NCBI GenBank assembly: GCA_964570685.1
Contig: CAZMZC010000001.1
Span: 1-64,000, forward strand
Length of the DNA: 64,000 nucleotides
From: UBA1189 sp964570685
Lineage (GTDB): Bacteria > Bacteroidota > Bacteroidia > Bacteroidales > Bacteroidaceae
Direction: 5' to 3'
Each line of letters starts with the position of its first letter. Position 1 is the stretch's first letter. Below the pieces are notes generated by a model. That model saw only the letters and a list, made by a program, of their open reading frames with translations. It ran no database searches and had not been told where the DNA came from. Positions 24,502 to 34,511 of this stretch are shown here, one piece after another. The translations under genes and the position numbers were made by a program.

Positions 24502-25920
24502 TTATTGGTTATTTTCATCATCGGAGAGGAATACGCCAATCTCTTTCTCAAAGTTCTCTCCCACAGACTTTATCCTCTTCATTATACCCGAGAGGAATCC
24601 CTTCTGCTTTTCCTTTCTCTCTTCAGCTCTTTTGGCCGCCTCTTCGCGCTTGCGCTGGCGCTCCTCCTCGCGTTTCCTGTCGCGTGCATCTTGAGCACTC
24701 TCACCATTCTTGTCGAAGAGATTTCCCGTAACGGCTCTTCCCTCATCTCCGGGCTTGATGTCCATCTCCAATACCTGACTTTGGGTGCAGCTCTCCTCAC
24801 CGGCCATGAGCAGCCCCACGAGTACCCCCTGCGTGCCGTTCTCGGGGCACTCGGCGGTAGCCCAGTCTACGGGCACCACGGTATCGTGTGCCAGGCGCAC
24901 CTTCGCCGGCTGGAACTTCTGGGCAAGCACATTCTCCACTCCCTTTAGGTTGATGCCGCCACCGCAACATACCACCCCGGCAAGCAGGTTCTTCATCTCG
25001 TAGCCCGATGCCTCTATCTGGTGGCATACGTTGAGCAGAATCTCCTCGAAGCGGGCTTCAATGACATCATGTACCTTGCGCACCTCTATCGAGCGACCGG
25101 CATCGAGCTGTACCGTCTCGTCAGATGATGTTGGAAACACAAGCCCGAACTCGCGCTTGATGCGCTCAGCCTCCTGCTCATCGAGCTGTAGCGAGCAGAG
25201 GTCACGGGTGATACTTTGTCCGCCCATAGGGACTACGGTAAGAAAGCGCAAATACCCACTTTTGTATACTGATACGGTAGTGGTGTCAGCCCCGAAGTCC
25301 ACCAACACACATCCTTGACGGCGTTCATTATCGGTGAGCAACACATCGGCAGCCACCAGCGGAGCTATAGAATCGTTGGCTATGTTCACTTTGGCCAGTT
25401 CGAAGCTCTTACCCGTATTGTCCATCACCGACGTGCGCGCCAAGATGTTGAGAAAATTACCCTCAATGCGCGTGCAGTTCACACCCACAGGATCATTCAA
25501 AGAGTTATTGCCTATTTTATACTCCTGCGACACCATCACTAGTATGTTGTGCCCGGGATACTGCTTCATGGCATTCTCCTCCTCCATATCGGTGACAATG
25601 ACATCCGATACGCGTGTCTCCTCCCCGAAGGTACGCTCCACGGCATTCAGTTCCGAGTGCAACGTGTAACCGCCCACACCCACGTATGCCTGCTCTATGG
25701 TGGCATTGTTCAGCTTGGGTTCCAGGCGGTTGACGAGGTCGGTGAGGCACTGGGCCGTCTTGTCAATGTTGTACACCACGCCACGGCGTACGAATCCCGA
25801 GGCAGGTTCGCTGGCGTATGCCACCACTTGCAAGCTACCGTCGGGGCGCTTGCGTCCCACCGCACCGGCTATCTTCGATGAACCGAGCTCGATGGCTACG
25901 ATTAAGTCATTTGTTGCCAT
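24502..25920 (-). CDS. ftsA: Cell division protein FtsA
   Basis: Actin-like ATPase of 472 aa tethering FtsZ to the membrane. Phosphate-binding segments include VAIELGSSKIAG near the N-terminus, VLVDFGADTTTVSVY and GVVCCGGGINLKG. It is longer than E. coli FtsA (about 420 aa) because of a highly charged Arg/Glu/Lys-rich stretch before the C-terminal amphipathic helix (SGIMKRIKSVGENFEKEIG), which is the membrane-targeting sequence. It is followed by ftsZ and preceded by ftsQ. Confidence 0.97.
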   Translation of the reverse strand: MATNDLIVAIELGSSKIAGAVGRKRPDGSLQVVAYASEPASGFVRRGVVYNIDKTAQCLTDLVNRLEPKLNNATIEQAYVGVGGYTLHSELNAVERTFGEETRVSDVIVTDMEEENAMKQYPGHNILVMVSQEYKIGNNSLNDPVGVNCTRIEGNFLNILARTSVMDNTGKSFELAKVNIANDSIAPLVAADVLLTDNERRQGCVLVDFGADTTTVSVYKSGYLRFLTVVPMGGQSITRDLCSLQLDEQEAERIKREFGLVFPTSSDETVQLDAGRSIEVRKVHDVIEARFEEILLNVCHQIEASGYEMKNLLAGVVCCGGGINLKGVENVLAQKFQPAKVRLAHDTVVPVDWATAECPENGTQGVLVGLLMAGEESCTQSQVLEMDIKPGDEGRAVTGNLFDKNGESAQDARDRKREEERQRKREEAAKRAEERKEKQKGFLSGIMKRIKSVGENFEKEIGVFLSDDENNQ

Positions 25921-25928
25921 ATATATTA

Positions 25929-26657
25929 CTATTTTTTTGTTCCTACAACTTGGTTATTATAGTCAACATTGATGTGTGAATATCTATTCCATCCCACTTC
26001 GCTGAGACCCTTTTCATAGAAGGTACGCAGTTTGTCGAACTTGTAGGCGTAATTTCCAGGGCGACCCAAGACGATGGTGTGGTCGCCCACACGGGGCACC
26101 AGCTCAATCTCTTCGCGTGGAGTGACGTAAATTTGCTCTATCTGTGCGTTCCACAGGTCGTCGGCACGGAGAAACTGTGCCAAGGTGAGCAACTCCTGAC
26201 GGGCAAAGCCACGACTGATATGTCCCGTAGCCACAGGGATATAGGTGGGGCGGGCTATATGCTCTATCACTTCGCCCTCTTCGTCGAGGTAGAAGCTGTC
26301 GCCCGAGTCGGCCATGACGCGCAGGATAGGGCGGCGGCACTCGACTTCCACCACCACATAGCCGGCTATCGTCTTGTAGCACTCGCTGGTGGCGATGAGG
26401 GGAACCTCGCCCAACACCTTTTCTATGGCGCGGCAGCTCACCTCCTCGATGGGGCGACCCGTAGGATCCAAGTCGTTCTGACGGAGCAGGGCCACGATAT
26501 CGGCCGTTGTCATATAGCCCATCTCCAGACTGTCACGTATCTCCAGACGGACGCCCTTGCACACCTGGTCGGCAGGTTTGTTGCAGAAGGCTATCGTGGC
26601 AAACACGATGTAGCCTGCCAGCAAAATGAGGGCGATGGTGGATAGTATCTTCTTCAT
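25929..26657 (-). CDS. ftsQ: Cell division protein FtsQ/DivIB
   Basis: 242-aa bitopic inner-membrane protein. One N-terminal transmembrane segment (about residues 5-24) is followed by a POTRA-like domain (GYMTTADIVALLRQNDLDPTG, then the FtsQ core to RPTYIPVATG) in the periplasm. It links early and late divisome proteins. Identity rests on topology, size and its place between murC and ftsA. It overlaps murC by 4 bp (ATGA type), implying coupled translation. Confidence 0.9.
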   Translation of the reverse strand: MKKILSTIALILLAGYIVFATIAFCNKPADQVCKGVRLEIRDSLEMGYMTTADIVALLRQNDLDPTGRPIEEVSCRAIEKVLGEVPLIATSECYKTIAGYVVVEVECRRPILRVMADSGDSFYLDEEGEVIEHIARPTYIPVATGHISRGFARQELLTLAQFLRADDLWNAQIEQIYVTPREEIELVPRVGDHTIVLGRPGNYAYKFDKLRTFYEKGLSEVGWNRYSHINVDYNNQVVGTKK

Positions 26658-28033
26658 TTCTCCAGTATTTTCGTTATTTCAGTCGCATAATTCTCTATAT
26701 CACCGGCACCCAGCGAGACGAGCACCTCCAACGCATCCTTCTTGGCCTCTACGGTGGCGAGTACCTGGGCCTTCTGTATCATCATCTTCTCTACGCGGGC
26801 ATCGAGGTTGTCGTAGATGAGCTGACTGGTGACTCCTGGGATGGGTTCCTCGCGGGCTGGATAGATATCGGTGAGGATGACCTCATCGAAGAGCGAGAGG
26901 CTCTCGGCAAACTCGCGGTAGAAGTCCTGTGTGCGTGAGTAGAGGTGAGGCTGGAATATCACCGTCACCTTGCGCCCTGCATACAACTCGCGGATGGAGA
27001 GGGCGCTCTGGCGTATCTCGGCAGGATGGTGGGCATAATCGCTGAGGAATACCTTGGTGGGGGTCTTCAGCCTGAAGTCGAACCGCCGCTCTACGCCACG
27101 GAACGTGGCCATCCCCTCGCGCAGTTCTTCGTCGGTAACACCTGCCAGCTGAGCCATCGCCATAGCGGCTACGCCATTGTCGATGTTGATGCTCAAGGGC
27201 ACTCCCAGCTGGACATCCTTGACGATACCCTGGGGCGACACGAAGTCGAAGACTATCTCTCCGCCTCCGATGCGGATATTCTGTGCATGGTAGTCACCCT
27301 TGTCGCGCGAATAGGTGTAGACACGTACACCGGGCTGCACACGCGGCGTTATCTCCAATCCTTCGTGGATGATGAGCACACCATCGGGGCGGATGAGCGA
27401 GGTGTACTTCTCGAAGCTCTCCCAATAGGCCTCGGGCGTGCCGTAGATGTCCAGATGGTCGGGATCGGTGGCAGTGATGACCGACATGTAGGGCTCCAAG
27501 TGATGGAACGAGCGGTCAAACTCATCAGCCTCGACCACCACATAGTCGCTCTTATCCGAGAGCAACAGGTTGGTGCCGTAGTTCTGCGATATGCCACCGA
27601 GGAAGGCCGTAGCCCCCACATGAGAGCTGTGTACCAGATGAGCAGCCATTGAGGAGGTCGTGGTCTTGCCATGTGTGCCGGCTACGCACAAGCCCCTACG
27701 GCTGCGGGTGATGGTACCCAACAGCTGGGCACGCTTCTGAACCTCGAAGCCCTGGCCGCGAAACCACGTGAGCTCGCTATGCTCCTCGGGCACGGCAGGC
27801 GTGTACACCACCAGCGTATGCACCTTGTCTTTGCAGCTTTCAGGTATCAATGCACAGTCATCCTCATAGTGGATGGCAGCACCCTCGCCATTGAGCCGCT
27901 CGGTAAGTTCGCTCGGCGTGCGGTCATAGCCCGCCACCTCCTTGCCCAACGACAGGAGATAGCGTACCAACGCACTCATACCGATGCCACCAGCACCGAT
28001 GAAATAGACAGACTTTATAGTATCAATCTTCAT
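26654..28033 (-). CDS. murC: UDP-N-acetylmuramate--L-alanine ligase
   Basis: 459-aa cytosolic ATP-dependent ligase adding L-Ala to UDP-MurNAc. The Rossmann-like start has GAGGIGMSALV and the ATP loop GTHGKTT spans residues 119-125. Later Mur-ligase features include EADEFDRSFHHLEP and SDYAHHPAEIR. Overlaps of 4 bp with both murG and ftsQ place it in the middle of a tightly coupled run. Length is typical. Confidence 0.98.
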   Translation of the reverse strand: MKIDTIKSVYFIGAGGIGMSALVRYLLSLGKEVAGYDRTPSELTERLNGEGAAIHYEDDCALIPESCKDKVHTLVVYTPAVPEEHSELTWFRGQGFEVQKRAQLLGTITRSRRGLCVAGTHGKTTTSSMAAHLVHSSHVGATAFLGGISQNYGTNLLLSDKSDYVVVEADEFDRSFHHLEPYMSVITATDPDHLDIYGTPEAYWESFEKYTSLIRPDGVLIIHEGLEITPRVQPGVRVYTYSRDKGDYHAQNIRIGGGEIVFDFVSPQGIVKDVQLGVPLSINIDNGVAAMAMAQLAGVTDEELREGMATFRGVERRFDFRLKTPTKVFLSDYAHHPAEIRQSALSIRELYAGRKVTVIFQPHLYSRTQDFYREFAESLSLFDEVILTDIYPAREEPIPGVTSQLIYDNLDARVEKMMIQKAQVLATVEAKKDALEVLVSLGAGDIENYATEITKILEK

Positions 28034-29154
28034 TTCTTATTTCTATAGTTTTGAGCCAGCGCAATCACCTCATCAGCAATGGCCTCAGCTGAGTTGTGGA
28101 ACGCCAAAGTTAATATATTTGCGCGCAAGTCGGTTAATTTTTCTTCATTTTTTATCGTCGCGAGAGCAAGAGATATCAGGTCCGAAGTGGCGTCGGTATC
28201 CTTGACATAGAGAGCAGCGGCCTTATCGACGAGGGCAAGGGCATTCTTGGTCTGATGGTCTTCGGCCACATTGGGAGAGGGTACCAGTATCACCGCCTTG
28301 CCCAGCAAGCAGAACTCAGAGATAGAGCCTGCTCCTGCACGTGATACCACCAGGTCTGCAGCGGCATAAGCGGCATCCATACTACTAATGAAATCGCACA
28401 CATGCACATTGGGGAGTTCGCGGCCGCGAAGCTGCCCTGTAATTTGCTCGTAATAGAACTTACCCGTCTGCCAGATGAGCTGCACATCAGTCCCCACAAG
28501 GGTATCCCACGCTTGCGTCACACTTTCGTTGAGGGTGCGGGCACCAAGGCTACCCCCAACAATGAGGATGGTCTTCTTCGTAGGGTCGAGTCCGAAACTC
28601 TTGACAGCCTCATCGTGAGTGATGGTACCTGTAAGGAGATTCTGTCTCACGGGATTTCCCGTAAGTCTTATTTTGTCCTTCGGGAAGAAGCGCTCCATGC
28701 CCTCATAGGCCACACAAATGCAAGAAGCCTTCTTTGCCAATAATTTATTGGTAACACCAGCGTAGGAATTCTGTTCCTGCAACAAGGTGGGAATACCCAT
28801 CGCACCGGCTTCCTTGAGTGTAGGACCGCTAGCATAACCACCCACGCCTACAGCCACATCGGGGCGAAAATCACGGATGATACGGCGTGCTTTGCGGCGG
28901 CTTTTCATCAAGCGCCACAGCACGGCAATGTTCTTGAGCAAATGCTTGCGGTCGAAGCCACTCACTGGCAAACCGATGATACGGTATCCTGCAGCAGGCA
29001 CGCGCTGCATCTCCATACGGTTCTCGGCCCCCACAAAGAGAATCTCTGCATCGGGACACTTGGCCTTCACGGCATTGGCAATCGACAAGGCGGGAAAGAT
29101 ATGACCACCTGTACCGCCACCACTCACTATGAGTCGGATATTGTTCATATTCAT
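28030..29154 (-). CDS. murG: Undecaprenyl-PP-MurNAc-pentapeptide GlcNAc transferase
   Basis: 374-aa GT28 enzyme on the inner face of the membrane, converting lipid I to lipid II. The acceptor-binding G-loop SGGGTGGHIFPA is at residues 11-22, a second G-rich loop is GVGGYASGP, and the donor-binding segment is VVSRAGAGSISEF. It overlaps ftsW upstream and murC downstream by 4 bp each. Confidence 0.98.
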   Translation of the reverse strand: MNMNNIRLIVSGGGTGGHIFPALSIANAVKAKCPDAEILFVGAENRMEMQRVPAAGYRIIGLPVSGFDRKHLLKNIAVLWRLMKSRRKARRIIRDFRPDVAVGVGGYASGPTLKEAGAMGIPTLLQEQNSYAGVTNKLLAKKASCICVAYEGMERFFPKDKIRLTGNPVRQNLLTGTITHDEAVKSFGLDPTKKTILIVGGSLGARTLNESVTQAWDTLVGTDVQLIWQTGKFYYEQITGQLRGRELPNVHVCDFISSMDAAYAAADLVVSRAGAGSISEFCLLGKAVILVPSPNVAEDHQTKNALALVDKAAALYVKDTDATSDLISLALATIKNEEKLTDLRANILTLAFHNSAEAIADEVIALAQNYRNKK

Positions 29155-30383
29155 TCTTCTCTTAATATCTCCGGTATATCCTCTTCGGTATGCACGGCCT
29201 CAGCAGCCTGCGCATTCCGGTTCATCTTCTCTGTATGATAACTTACGCTGAGTATCATACCTATGTATCCGCAGTTGATAATGGTAGATGTACCGCCACG
29301 ACTTATCAAAGGTAAGGGCTGGCCCGTCACAGGAAACAGTCCTACGGCTACCATCATATTGATGGTGGCTTGTGCCACAAGCATCAGCGCACAACCCATC
29401 ACCAGAAAAGCAGGGAAGTAGCCACGACACTTCTGCGCTATCTTGGCCGCCCGCACAAGCAATATGATGTACAGGAGCACCACAAATGCGCCACCCAAAA
29501 GTCCCAATTCTTCGATGATGATGGCAAAGATGAAGTCAGAATAGGCCTGAGGCAAATAGTCGCGCTCTACAGAGTTACCCGGTCCACGACCGATAACCTT
29601 GCTCGAAGCAATAGCCATTGTTGCGTGTGTTTCCTGGAAGTTCTCATCGGTAATCTTAAACTGGGCGGCAGGCACTGGGTCAGAGGCCTCGAAGAAACGT
29701 TCGAAACGCGCTTTCCAAGTTGTCAGACGGTCTAACCCGGGGATACTTTCCAACGTCTTATAAGGTAGTAATAAAAGTGAGGCGAATAGCGCCACAGCAA
29801 CACCCAATACCAGCACAAGTTTTCCCAACTGCTTCATTGGTATGCGACCCACATACATCATCAGAAATACCACTCCAAAGAGCAGTACCGCAGTGGAGAG
29901 ATTCTCCGATACGATGAGTGCACATACGATACCCGTCATCCATAACACCCATTTCATCGCATTCTCCTTGGCTCCATTTTCCGTCTGTAGACGCGAGAGG
30001 ATAAGTGCCGTACCTATAATGACACCCACCTTGGCCAGTTCAGAGGGCTGTATGGTAATAAAGCCGAGGTCAATCCAGCGTGCTGCTCCATTCGTAACCG
30101 CACCCTTAACCAGTACCCATATCAGCATACCCACCGACACAGGCACCAGCACCAATGGCACAGCCTTGTAGAAACGGTAAGGGATGAGATGCGCTGCATA
30201 TACCACGATACAGCCAAGCAACAAGTTTGTACTATGTTCGCGAATAGGCCCCCAGTAGTTGGGCTTGCCATACGTGAGCATACTGGCTGCACTGAACACC
30301 TCGACTACCGAGACGAGCAAAAGCAGCATAAACACTACCCAAACGACCTTGTCGCCATGAAACACTCTATTCAGGAAAGACAT
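29151..30383 (-). CDS. ftsW: Septal peptidoglycan glycosyltransferase FtsW
   Basis: 410-aa SEDS-family membrane protein with about ten hydrophobic segments. It polymerises lipid II at the septum together with the FtsI transpeptidase encoded in the same operon. Visible conserved segments are GAARWIDLGFITIQPSELAKVG and, near the end, PLISRGGTSTIINCGYIG. RodA is the main alternative, but the dcw position favours FtsW. An AT-rich 31-bp linker separates it from murD. Confidence 0.96.
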   Translation of the reverse strand: MSFLNRVFHGDKVVWVVFMLLLLVSVVEVFSAASMLTYGKPNYWGPIREHSTNLLLGCIVVYAAHLIPYRFYKAVPLVLVPVSVGMLIWVLVKGAVTNGAARWIDLGFITIQPSELAKVGVIIGTALILSRLQTENGAKENAMKWVLWMTGIVCALIVSENLSTAVLLFGVVFLMMYVGRIPMKQLGKLVLVLGVAVALFASLLLLPYKTLESIPGLDRLTTWKARFERFFEASDPVPAAQFKITDENFQETHATMAIASSKVIGRGPGNSVERDYLPQAYSDFIFAIIIEELGLLGGAFVVLLYIILLVRAAKIAQKCRGYFPAFLVMGCALMLVAQATINMMVAVGLFPVTGQPLPLISRGGTSTIINCGYIGMILSVSYHTEKMNRNAQAAEAVHTEEDIPEILREE

Positions 30384-30387
30384 ATTT

Positions 30388-30423
30388 GCAATTTACAATT
30401 TGACGATTTACAACTTACAATTT
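30388..30423. repeat. AT-rich CAATTTAC-type linker
   Basis: The gap between murD and ftsW is made of iterations related to CAATTTACAATTTGACGATTTAC. The same words recur at 38700-38757 before the fucP-like gene. No function is evident. Confidence 0.55.
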
Positions 30424-31746
30424 CCTCACACACTCCTTGAACTGCTCACCACGGTCCTCATAACTCTTGAAGAGGTCGAAGCTGGCACAGCAGGGACTGA
30501 GTAGCACGGCTTCACCCTTCTGCGCCATGCGATAAGCAGCATCAACGGCATCCTTCATGCTCTGCACATCAGCCACGGACAATCCAAAGGGGTCGAAGAA
30601 CTCGTGCAGCTTCTCATTGTGCAAGCCCATATAGATGAGCCCCACACACTTCTCACGCACGAGGTCGGCAATCTCCGTGTAGTCGTTGCCCTTGTCCTTG
30701 CCGCCAAGGATAAGGATGGTCTTCTGTGTCATGCTCTGCAGGGCATACCAGCAACTATTCACATTTGTGGCCTTGGAGTCGTTGATATAGTCCACCCCAC
30801 GCACCCGCGTCACATATTCCAAGCGGTGCTCCACCCCCTTAAAGGTTGCCAACGCCTCGCGGATAACCTCCTTCTTGATACCCGAAAGCGATGCCGAGAT
30901 ACCCGCCGCCATCGAGTTGTACAAGTTATGCTTGCCCGTAAGGGCCAGCTCCTCCTGCTCCATATTGAAGGCATAGGGAGCGGTGAAATAGAGTTCGTCA
31001 GCATCGGTATAGGCAGTGATACCCTCGCGCTTTTCCTCGGCAAAGGGGTACAGCCTGGCGTGAATGCCATGCTTGGAGAGCTCGCGCTGGATGATGGGGT
31101 CGTCGTCCCAGAAGATGAAGGCATCATCATCGGTCTGGTTCTGCACGATGCGGAACTTGGCATCCACGTACTCCTGCATATCGTGATTGTAGCGATCGAG
31201 ATGGTCGGGCGTGATGTTGAGCAGGATGGCGATGTTGGCACGGAACTCATACATGTTGTCGAGTTGGAAGCTGCTCAGCTCGATGATATACCAGTCATAG
31301 TCACAGGTAGCCACCTGATAGGCCAAGCTCTGTCCGATGTTGCCCGCAAGTCCCACATTGTAGCCTGCACTCTTGAAGATATGGTAGATGAGCGATGTAG
31401 TGGTAGTCTTACCGTTACTACCCGTGATACACACCATCTTGGCATCGGTGTAGCGTCCGGCAAACTCAATCTCTGAGATAACAGGGATGCCCCGCTCCTG
31501 TATCTTGAGCATCATGGGTGCATCGCCCGGTATGCCGGGGCTTTTGATTACTTCGTCAGCATTCATGATGAGCGCCTCGGTATGCTGCCCGTCCTCCCAA
31601 GCGATATGATACTCGTCGAGTATCTGCTTGTAATGCTCCTTGATCTTCGACATATCGGAGAGGAATACATCGAAACCCTTCTTCTGTGCCAGGACAGCGG
31701 CACCTACGCCACTCTCTCCTCCGCCTAATATTACGATTCGTTTCAT
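30415..31746 (-). CDS. murD: UDP-MurNAc-L-alanine--D-glutamate ligase
   Basis: 443-aa Mur ligase adding D-Glu. The N-terminal UDP-binding motif is VILGGGESGVGAA, the P-loop GSNGKTT spans residues 109-115, and VDYINDSKATN and LGGKDKGNDYT are MurD-specific landmarks. Two bases separate it from mraY. Length and motifs are those of a functional enzyme. Confidence 0.98.
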   Translation of the reverse strand: MKRIVILGGGESGVGAAVLAQKKGFDVFLSDMSKIKEHYKQILDEYHIAWEDGQHTEALIMNADEVIKSPGIPGDAPMMLKIQERGIPVISEIEFAGRYTDAKMVCITGSNGKTTTTSLIYHIFKSAGYNVGLAGNIGQSLAYQVATCDYDWYIIELSSFQLDNMYEFRANIAILLNITPDHLDRYNHDMQEYVDAKFRIVQNQTDDDAFIFWDDDPIIQRELSKHGIHARLYPFAEEKREGITAYTDADELYFTAPYAFNMEQEELALTGKHNLYNSMAAGISASLSGIKKEVIREALATFKGVEHRLEYVTRVRGVDYINDSKATNVNSCWYALQSMTQKTILILGGKDKGNDYTEIADLVREKCVGLIYMGLHNEKLHEFFDPFGLSVADVQSMKDAVDAAYRMAQKGEAVLLSPCCASFDLFKSYEDRGEQFKECVRKL

Positions 31747-31748
31747 TG

Positions 31749-33029
31749 TTATCTTATCTTCAATGTAATAATGGTCACCGCAGCCAATATGATGGTCACA
31801 ATCCAGAAGCGCACGGTAATCTTTGCTTCGTGGAAAAGGGTGTCGGGGTGGGTCACCTTGATGCTACAGCCCGGATCCATCTTTTGCACCTGTGCCACCG
31901 AGGTGCGGAAATGGTCATGGATGGGAGTACGCTTGAAGAAGCGTTGCTTCACCCCTTTCTTCTTGCCAGCCTTATAATAGAAACGCTGGATGATGACCGA
32001 GAGACTCTCCACAAAGAACACGCCGCAGAGGATGGGGATGAGCAGTTCCTTACGGATGATGATGGCACTCACGGCAATGATGCCACCAATGGTAAGGCTA
32101 CCCGTATCGCCCATAAAGACTTGGGCAGGGAAAGCGTTGTACCAAAGGAAACCGATAAGCGCACCTACGAATGCACACAAATACACTACCAATTCCTCGG
32201 AACCAGGGATATACATAATATTGAGGTATCCTGCCATGGAGATATGGCTGGACACGTAGGCCAGTATGCCCAGGACGACACCGACAATGGCCGAGTTGCC
32301 TGCTGCCATGCCGTCCATGCCGTCGTTGAGGTTGGCACTATTGGATACGGCTGTCACCACGAGGATGGTCATGAAGACAAACAGAATCCAACCTCCCACT
32401 TGCTTATACTCGCCCAACCAGTTGAAGGCATTGGCATAGTCGAGGTTGTTGTTCTTGAAGAAGGGGATGGTGGTCTTGGTAGACTTTGTTGCCTCGCTCT
32501 TGTGTACAATCTCGGTAGCCGCATTGGCTCCACGCTGCACCTCGATATTCTCGCGGATAACAGCATCGTCGCTCAGGTATAGCGTGAGACCCACGATGAT
32601 GCCGAGGCCCACCTGACCGATGATCTTGAACTTGCCGTGCAAGCCCTCCTTATCACGTTTGAACACCTTGATATAGTCGTCAGCAAAGCCCAAGGCACCA
32701 AGCCATACCGTAGTGACAAGCATCAGAATCATATACACATTGTCGAGACGGCCGAGCAGCAAGCACGGGATGAGTATCGCTGCCAGGATGATGACACCGC
32801 CCATAGTGGGAGTGCCTATCTTCTGCACACCGAAGGGGTCGATGCTTGCATCGCGCTGCGTCTCGGTAATCTGCTGCCGCTTAAGCATATTGATAAAGTG
32901 CTTACCGAAGATGGTAGACACCAGCAGGGCGATGATGATGGCCAGCAGTGAACGGAACGAGATATAGGTAAACATACCCGCACCAGGCACGTTCAGTTCG
33001 TTCAGGTAGTCAAAGAGGTAGTATAACAT
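31749..33029 (-). CDS. mraY: Phospho-MurNAc-pentapeptide transferase MraY
   Basis: 426-aa polytopic enzyme making lipid I from undecaprenyl phosphate. Family motifs are PTMGGVIILA, LGFADDYIKV with the catalytic Asp pair, NSANLNDGMDGMAAG and VFMGDTGSLTIGG. At about 426 aa it is longer than E. coli MraY (360), with an extra segment around residues 165-205 (VHKSEATKSTKTTIPFFKN), a pattern I associate with Bacteroidota. Two bases from murD. Confidence 0.97.
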   Translation of the reverse strand: MLYYLFDYLNELNVPGAGMFTYISFRSLLAIIIALLVSTIFGKHFINMLKRQQITETQRDASIDPFGVQKIGTPTMGGVIILAAILIPCLLLGRLDNVYMILMLVTTVWLGALGFADDYIKVFKRDKEGLHGKFKIIGQVGLGIIVGLTLYLSDDAVIRENIEVQRGANAATEIVHKSEATKSTKTTIPFFKNNNLDYANAFNWLGEYKQVGGWILFVFMTILVVTAVSNSANLNDGMDGMAAGNSAIVGVVLGILAYVSSHISMAGYLNIMYIPGSEELVVYLCAFVGALIGFLWYNAFPAQVFMGDTGSLTIGGIIAVSAIIIRKELLIPILCGVFFVESLSVIIQRFYYKAGKKKGVKQRFFKRTPIHDHFRTSVAQVQKMDPGCSIKVTHPDTLFHEAKITVRFWIVTIILAAVTIITLKIR

Positions 33030-33047
33030 AGCTGAGAATCATTATTT

Positions 33048-34499
33048 TTAGTTTCCAAACACTTCATTCAATATCTCCTTGTCATCGAAGTGGTGCTTCA
33101 CACCCTTTATGTCCTGGTAGTTCTCGTGGCCCTTGCCGGCAACGAGGATGACATCGCCCTTCTCGGCAAGCATGCAGGCCGTGCGGATGGCTTCACGACG
33201 GTCAACGATGGAGATCACGCAGGACTTCTGTGCAGGAGTAAGTCCGGCAAGCATATCATTGATGATGTCTTGCGGTTCTTCGAAGCGGGGGTTATCGCTG
33301 GTGATGATGACCTTGTCGCTCCCCTTCACGGCCTCCTGAGCCATGATGGGACGCTTGCCCTTGTCGCGATTGCCTCCGGCACCTACTACGGTGATGACCT
33401 TACCCTTGCCACCCTGCACCTCGTGAATGGCACTCAGCACATTGGCTATGGCATCGGGAGTATGGGCATAATCGACAATGGCGGTGAAGCCCTGCGGTGA
33501 GTGTACAGCATCGAAGCGACCACTCACAGGGCGCAACGTGCTGAGCACGGTGAGCACCTCCTCGGGGCGCTTGCCCAGGAGACAGGCTGTGCCATATACG
33601 GCGAGGAGATTGCTGGCGTTGAACTTACCGATGAACTGCACGAACACCTCCACGTTATTGATGTCGAGCATCATGCCGTCGAAGTAGTGCTCAAGGATAC
33701 GCCCCTTGAAGTCGGCCAAGCTACGGAGCGAGTAGGTATACACCTTAGCACGCGTATTCTGCGTCATCACCAGTCCGTTCTTGTCATCGAGGTTGGTCAC
33801 CACGAAGGCATCCTTGGGCAGGGCATCGAAGAAGGCCTTCTTGGCACGCAAGTAGTTGTCCACGGTCTTGTGATAGTCCATATGGTCACGTGTGAGGTTG
33901 GTGAAGATACCACCAGCAAACTTAAGTCCACCGATACGGCGCTGCGCCACGGAGTGTGAACTCACCTCCATAAACACATACTTGCAGCCCTCATCAGCCA
34001 TGCGGCTCAACAGGGCATTGAGGGTGATGGCATCGGGCGTGGTGTGCTCGGTGGGGATGGGCTCATCATCAATATAGTTGCACACGGTAGAGATGAGTCC
34101 GACCTTATAGCCCATCGCACGGAACATATTATACAATAAGGTAGCAATGGTGGTCTTTCCATTGGTGCCAGTGACACCTATCAGTCTCACCTTCTCCGTA
34201 GGATGATCATGGAAGGCTGTAGCAATAGGACCTACCGCCTCTTCGCTGTCGGCGACACGGATATAGGTGATGCCTTCAGCCAACGCTTCGGGCAACTGCT
34301 CACACACGATGGCCACAGCACCCTTGTCAATGGCACCCTGTATGTACTGGTGGCCGTCGACCTGTGTGCCGCGCATAGCCACAAAAAGATGGCCCGATGC
34401 TATACGGCGCGAGTCGATATGCACATCGGCAATGTCGCACTGCACATTGCCAATGACCTCTTCTACACGTAATCCTCTGATGATGTCTGAGAGTAACAT
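33048..34499 (-). CDS. murE: UDP-MurNAc-dipeptide--meso-DAP ligase
   Basis: 483-aa Mur ligase adding the third stem residue. The P-loop GTNGKTT is at residues 111-117. DNPR at residues 402-405 is the motif that selects meso-diaminopimelate rather than lysine, so the peptidoglycan should be DAP type. The end KGHENYQDIKGVKHHFDDKE is also characteristic. It lies 12 bp after ftsI and 18 bp before mraY. Confidence 0.98.
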   Translation of the reverse strand: MLLSDIIRGLRVEEVIGNVQCDIADVHIDSRRIASGHLFVAMRGTQVDGHQYIQGAIDKGAVAIVCEQLPEALAEGITYIRVADSEEAVGPIATAFHDHPTEKVRLIGVTGTNGKTTIATLLYNMFRAMGYKVGLISTVCNYIDDEPIPTEHTTPDAITLNALLSRMADEGCKYVFMEVSSHSVAQRRIGGLKFAGGIFTNLTRDHMDYHKTVDNYLRAKKAFFDALPKDAFVVTNLDDKNGLVMTQNTRAKVYTYSLRSLADFKGRILEHYFDGMMLDINNVEVFVQFIGKFNASNLLAVYGTACLLGKRPEEVLTVLSTLRPVSGRFDAVHSPQGFTAIVDYAHTPDAIANVLSAIHEVQGGKGKVITVVGAGGNRDKGKRPIMAQEAVKGSDKVIITSDNPRFEEPQDIINDMLAGLTPAQKSCVISIVDRREAIRTACMLAEKGDVILVAGKGHENYQDIKGVKHHFDDKEILNEVFGN

Positions 34500-34511
34500 A
34501 TTGTTTTCCTT

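Noticed and set aside
30604..31476. 290-codon frame antisense to murD
   Set aside because: It mirrors a well-conserved gene; long antisense frames are common opposite GC-biased codons here.
31686..32582. 298-codon frame antisense to mraY
   Set aside because: It is His- and Asp-rich without motifs and overlaps an essential gene throughout.
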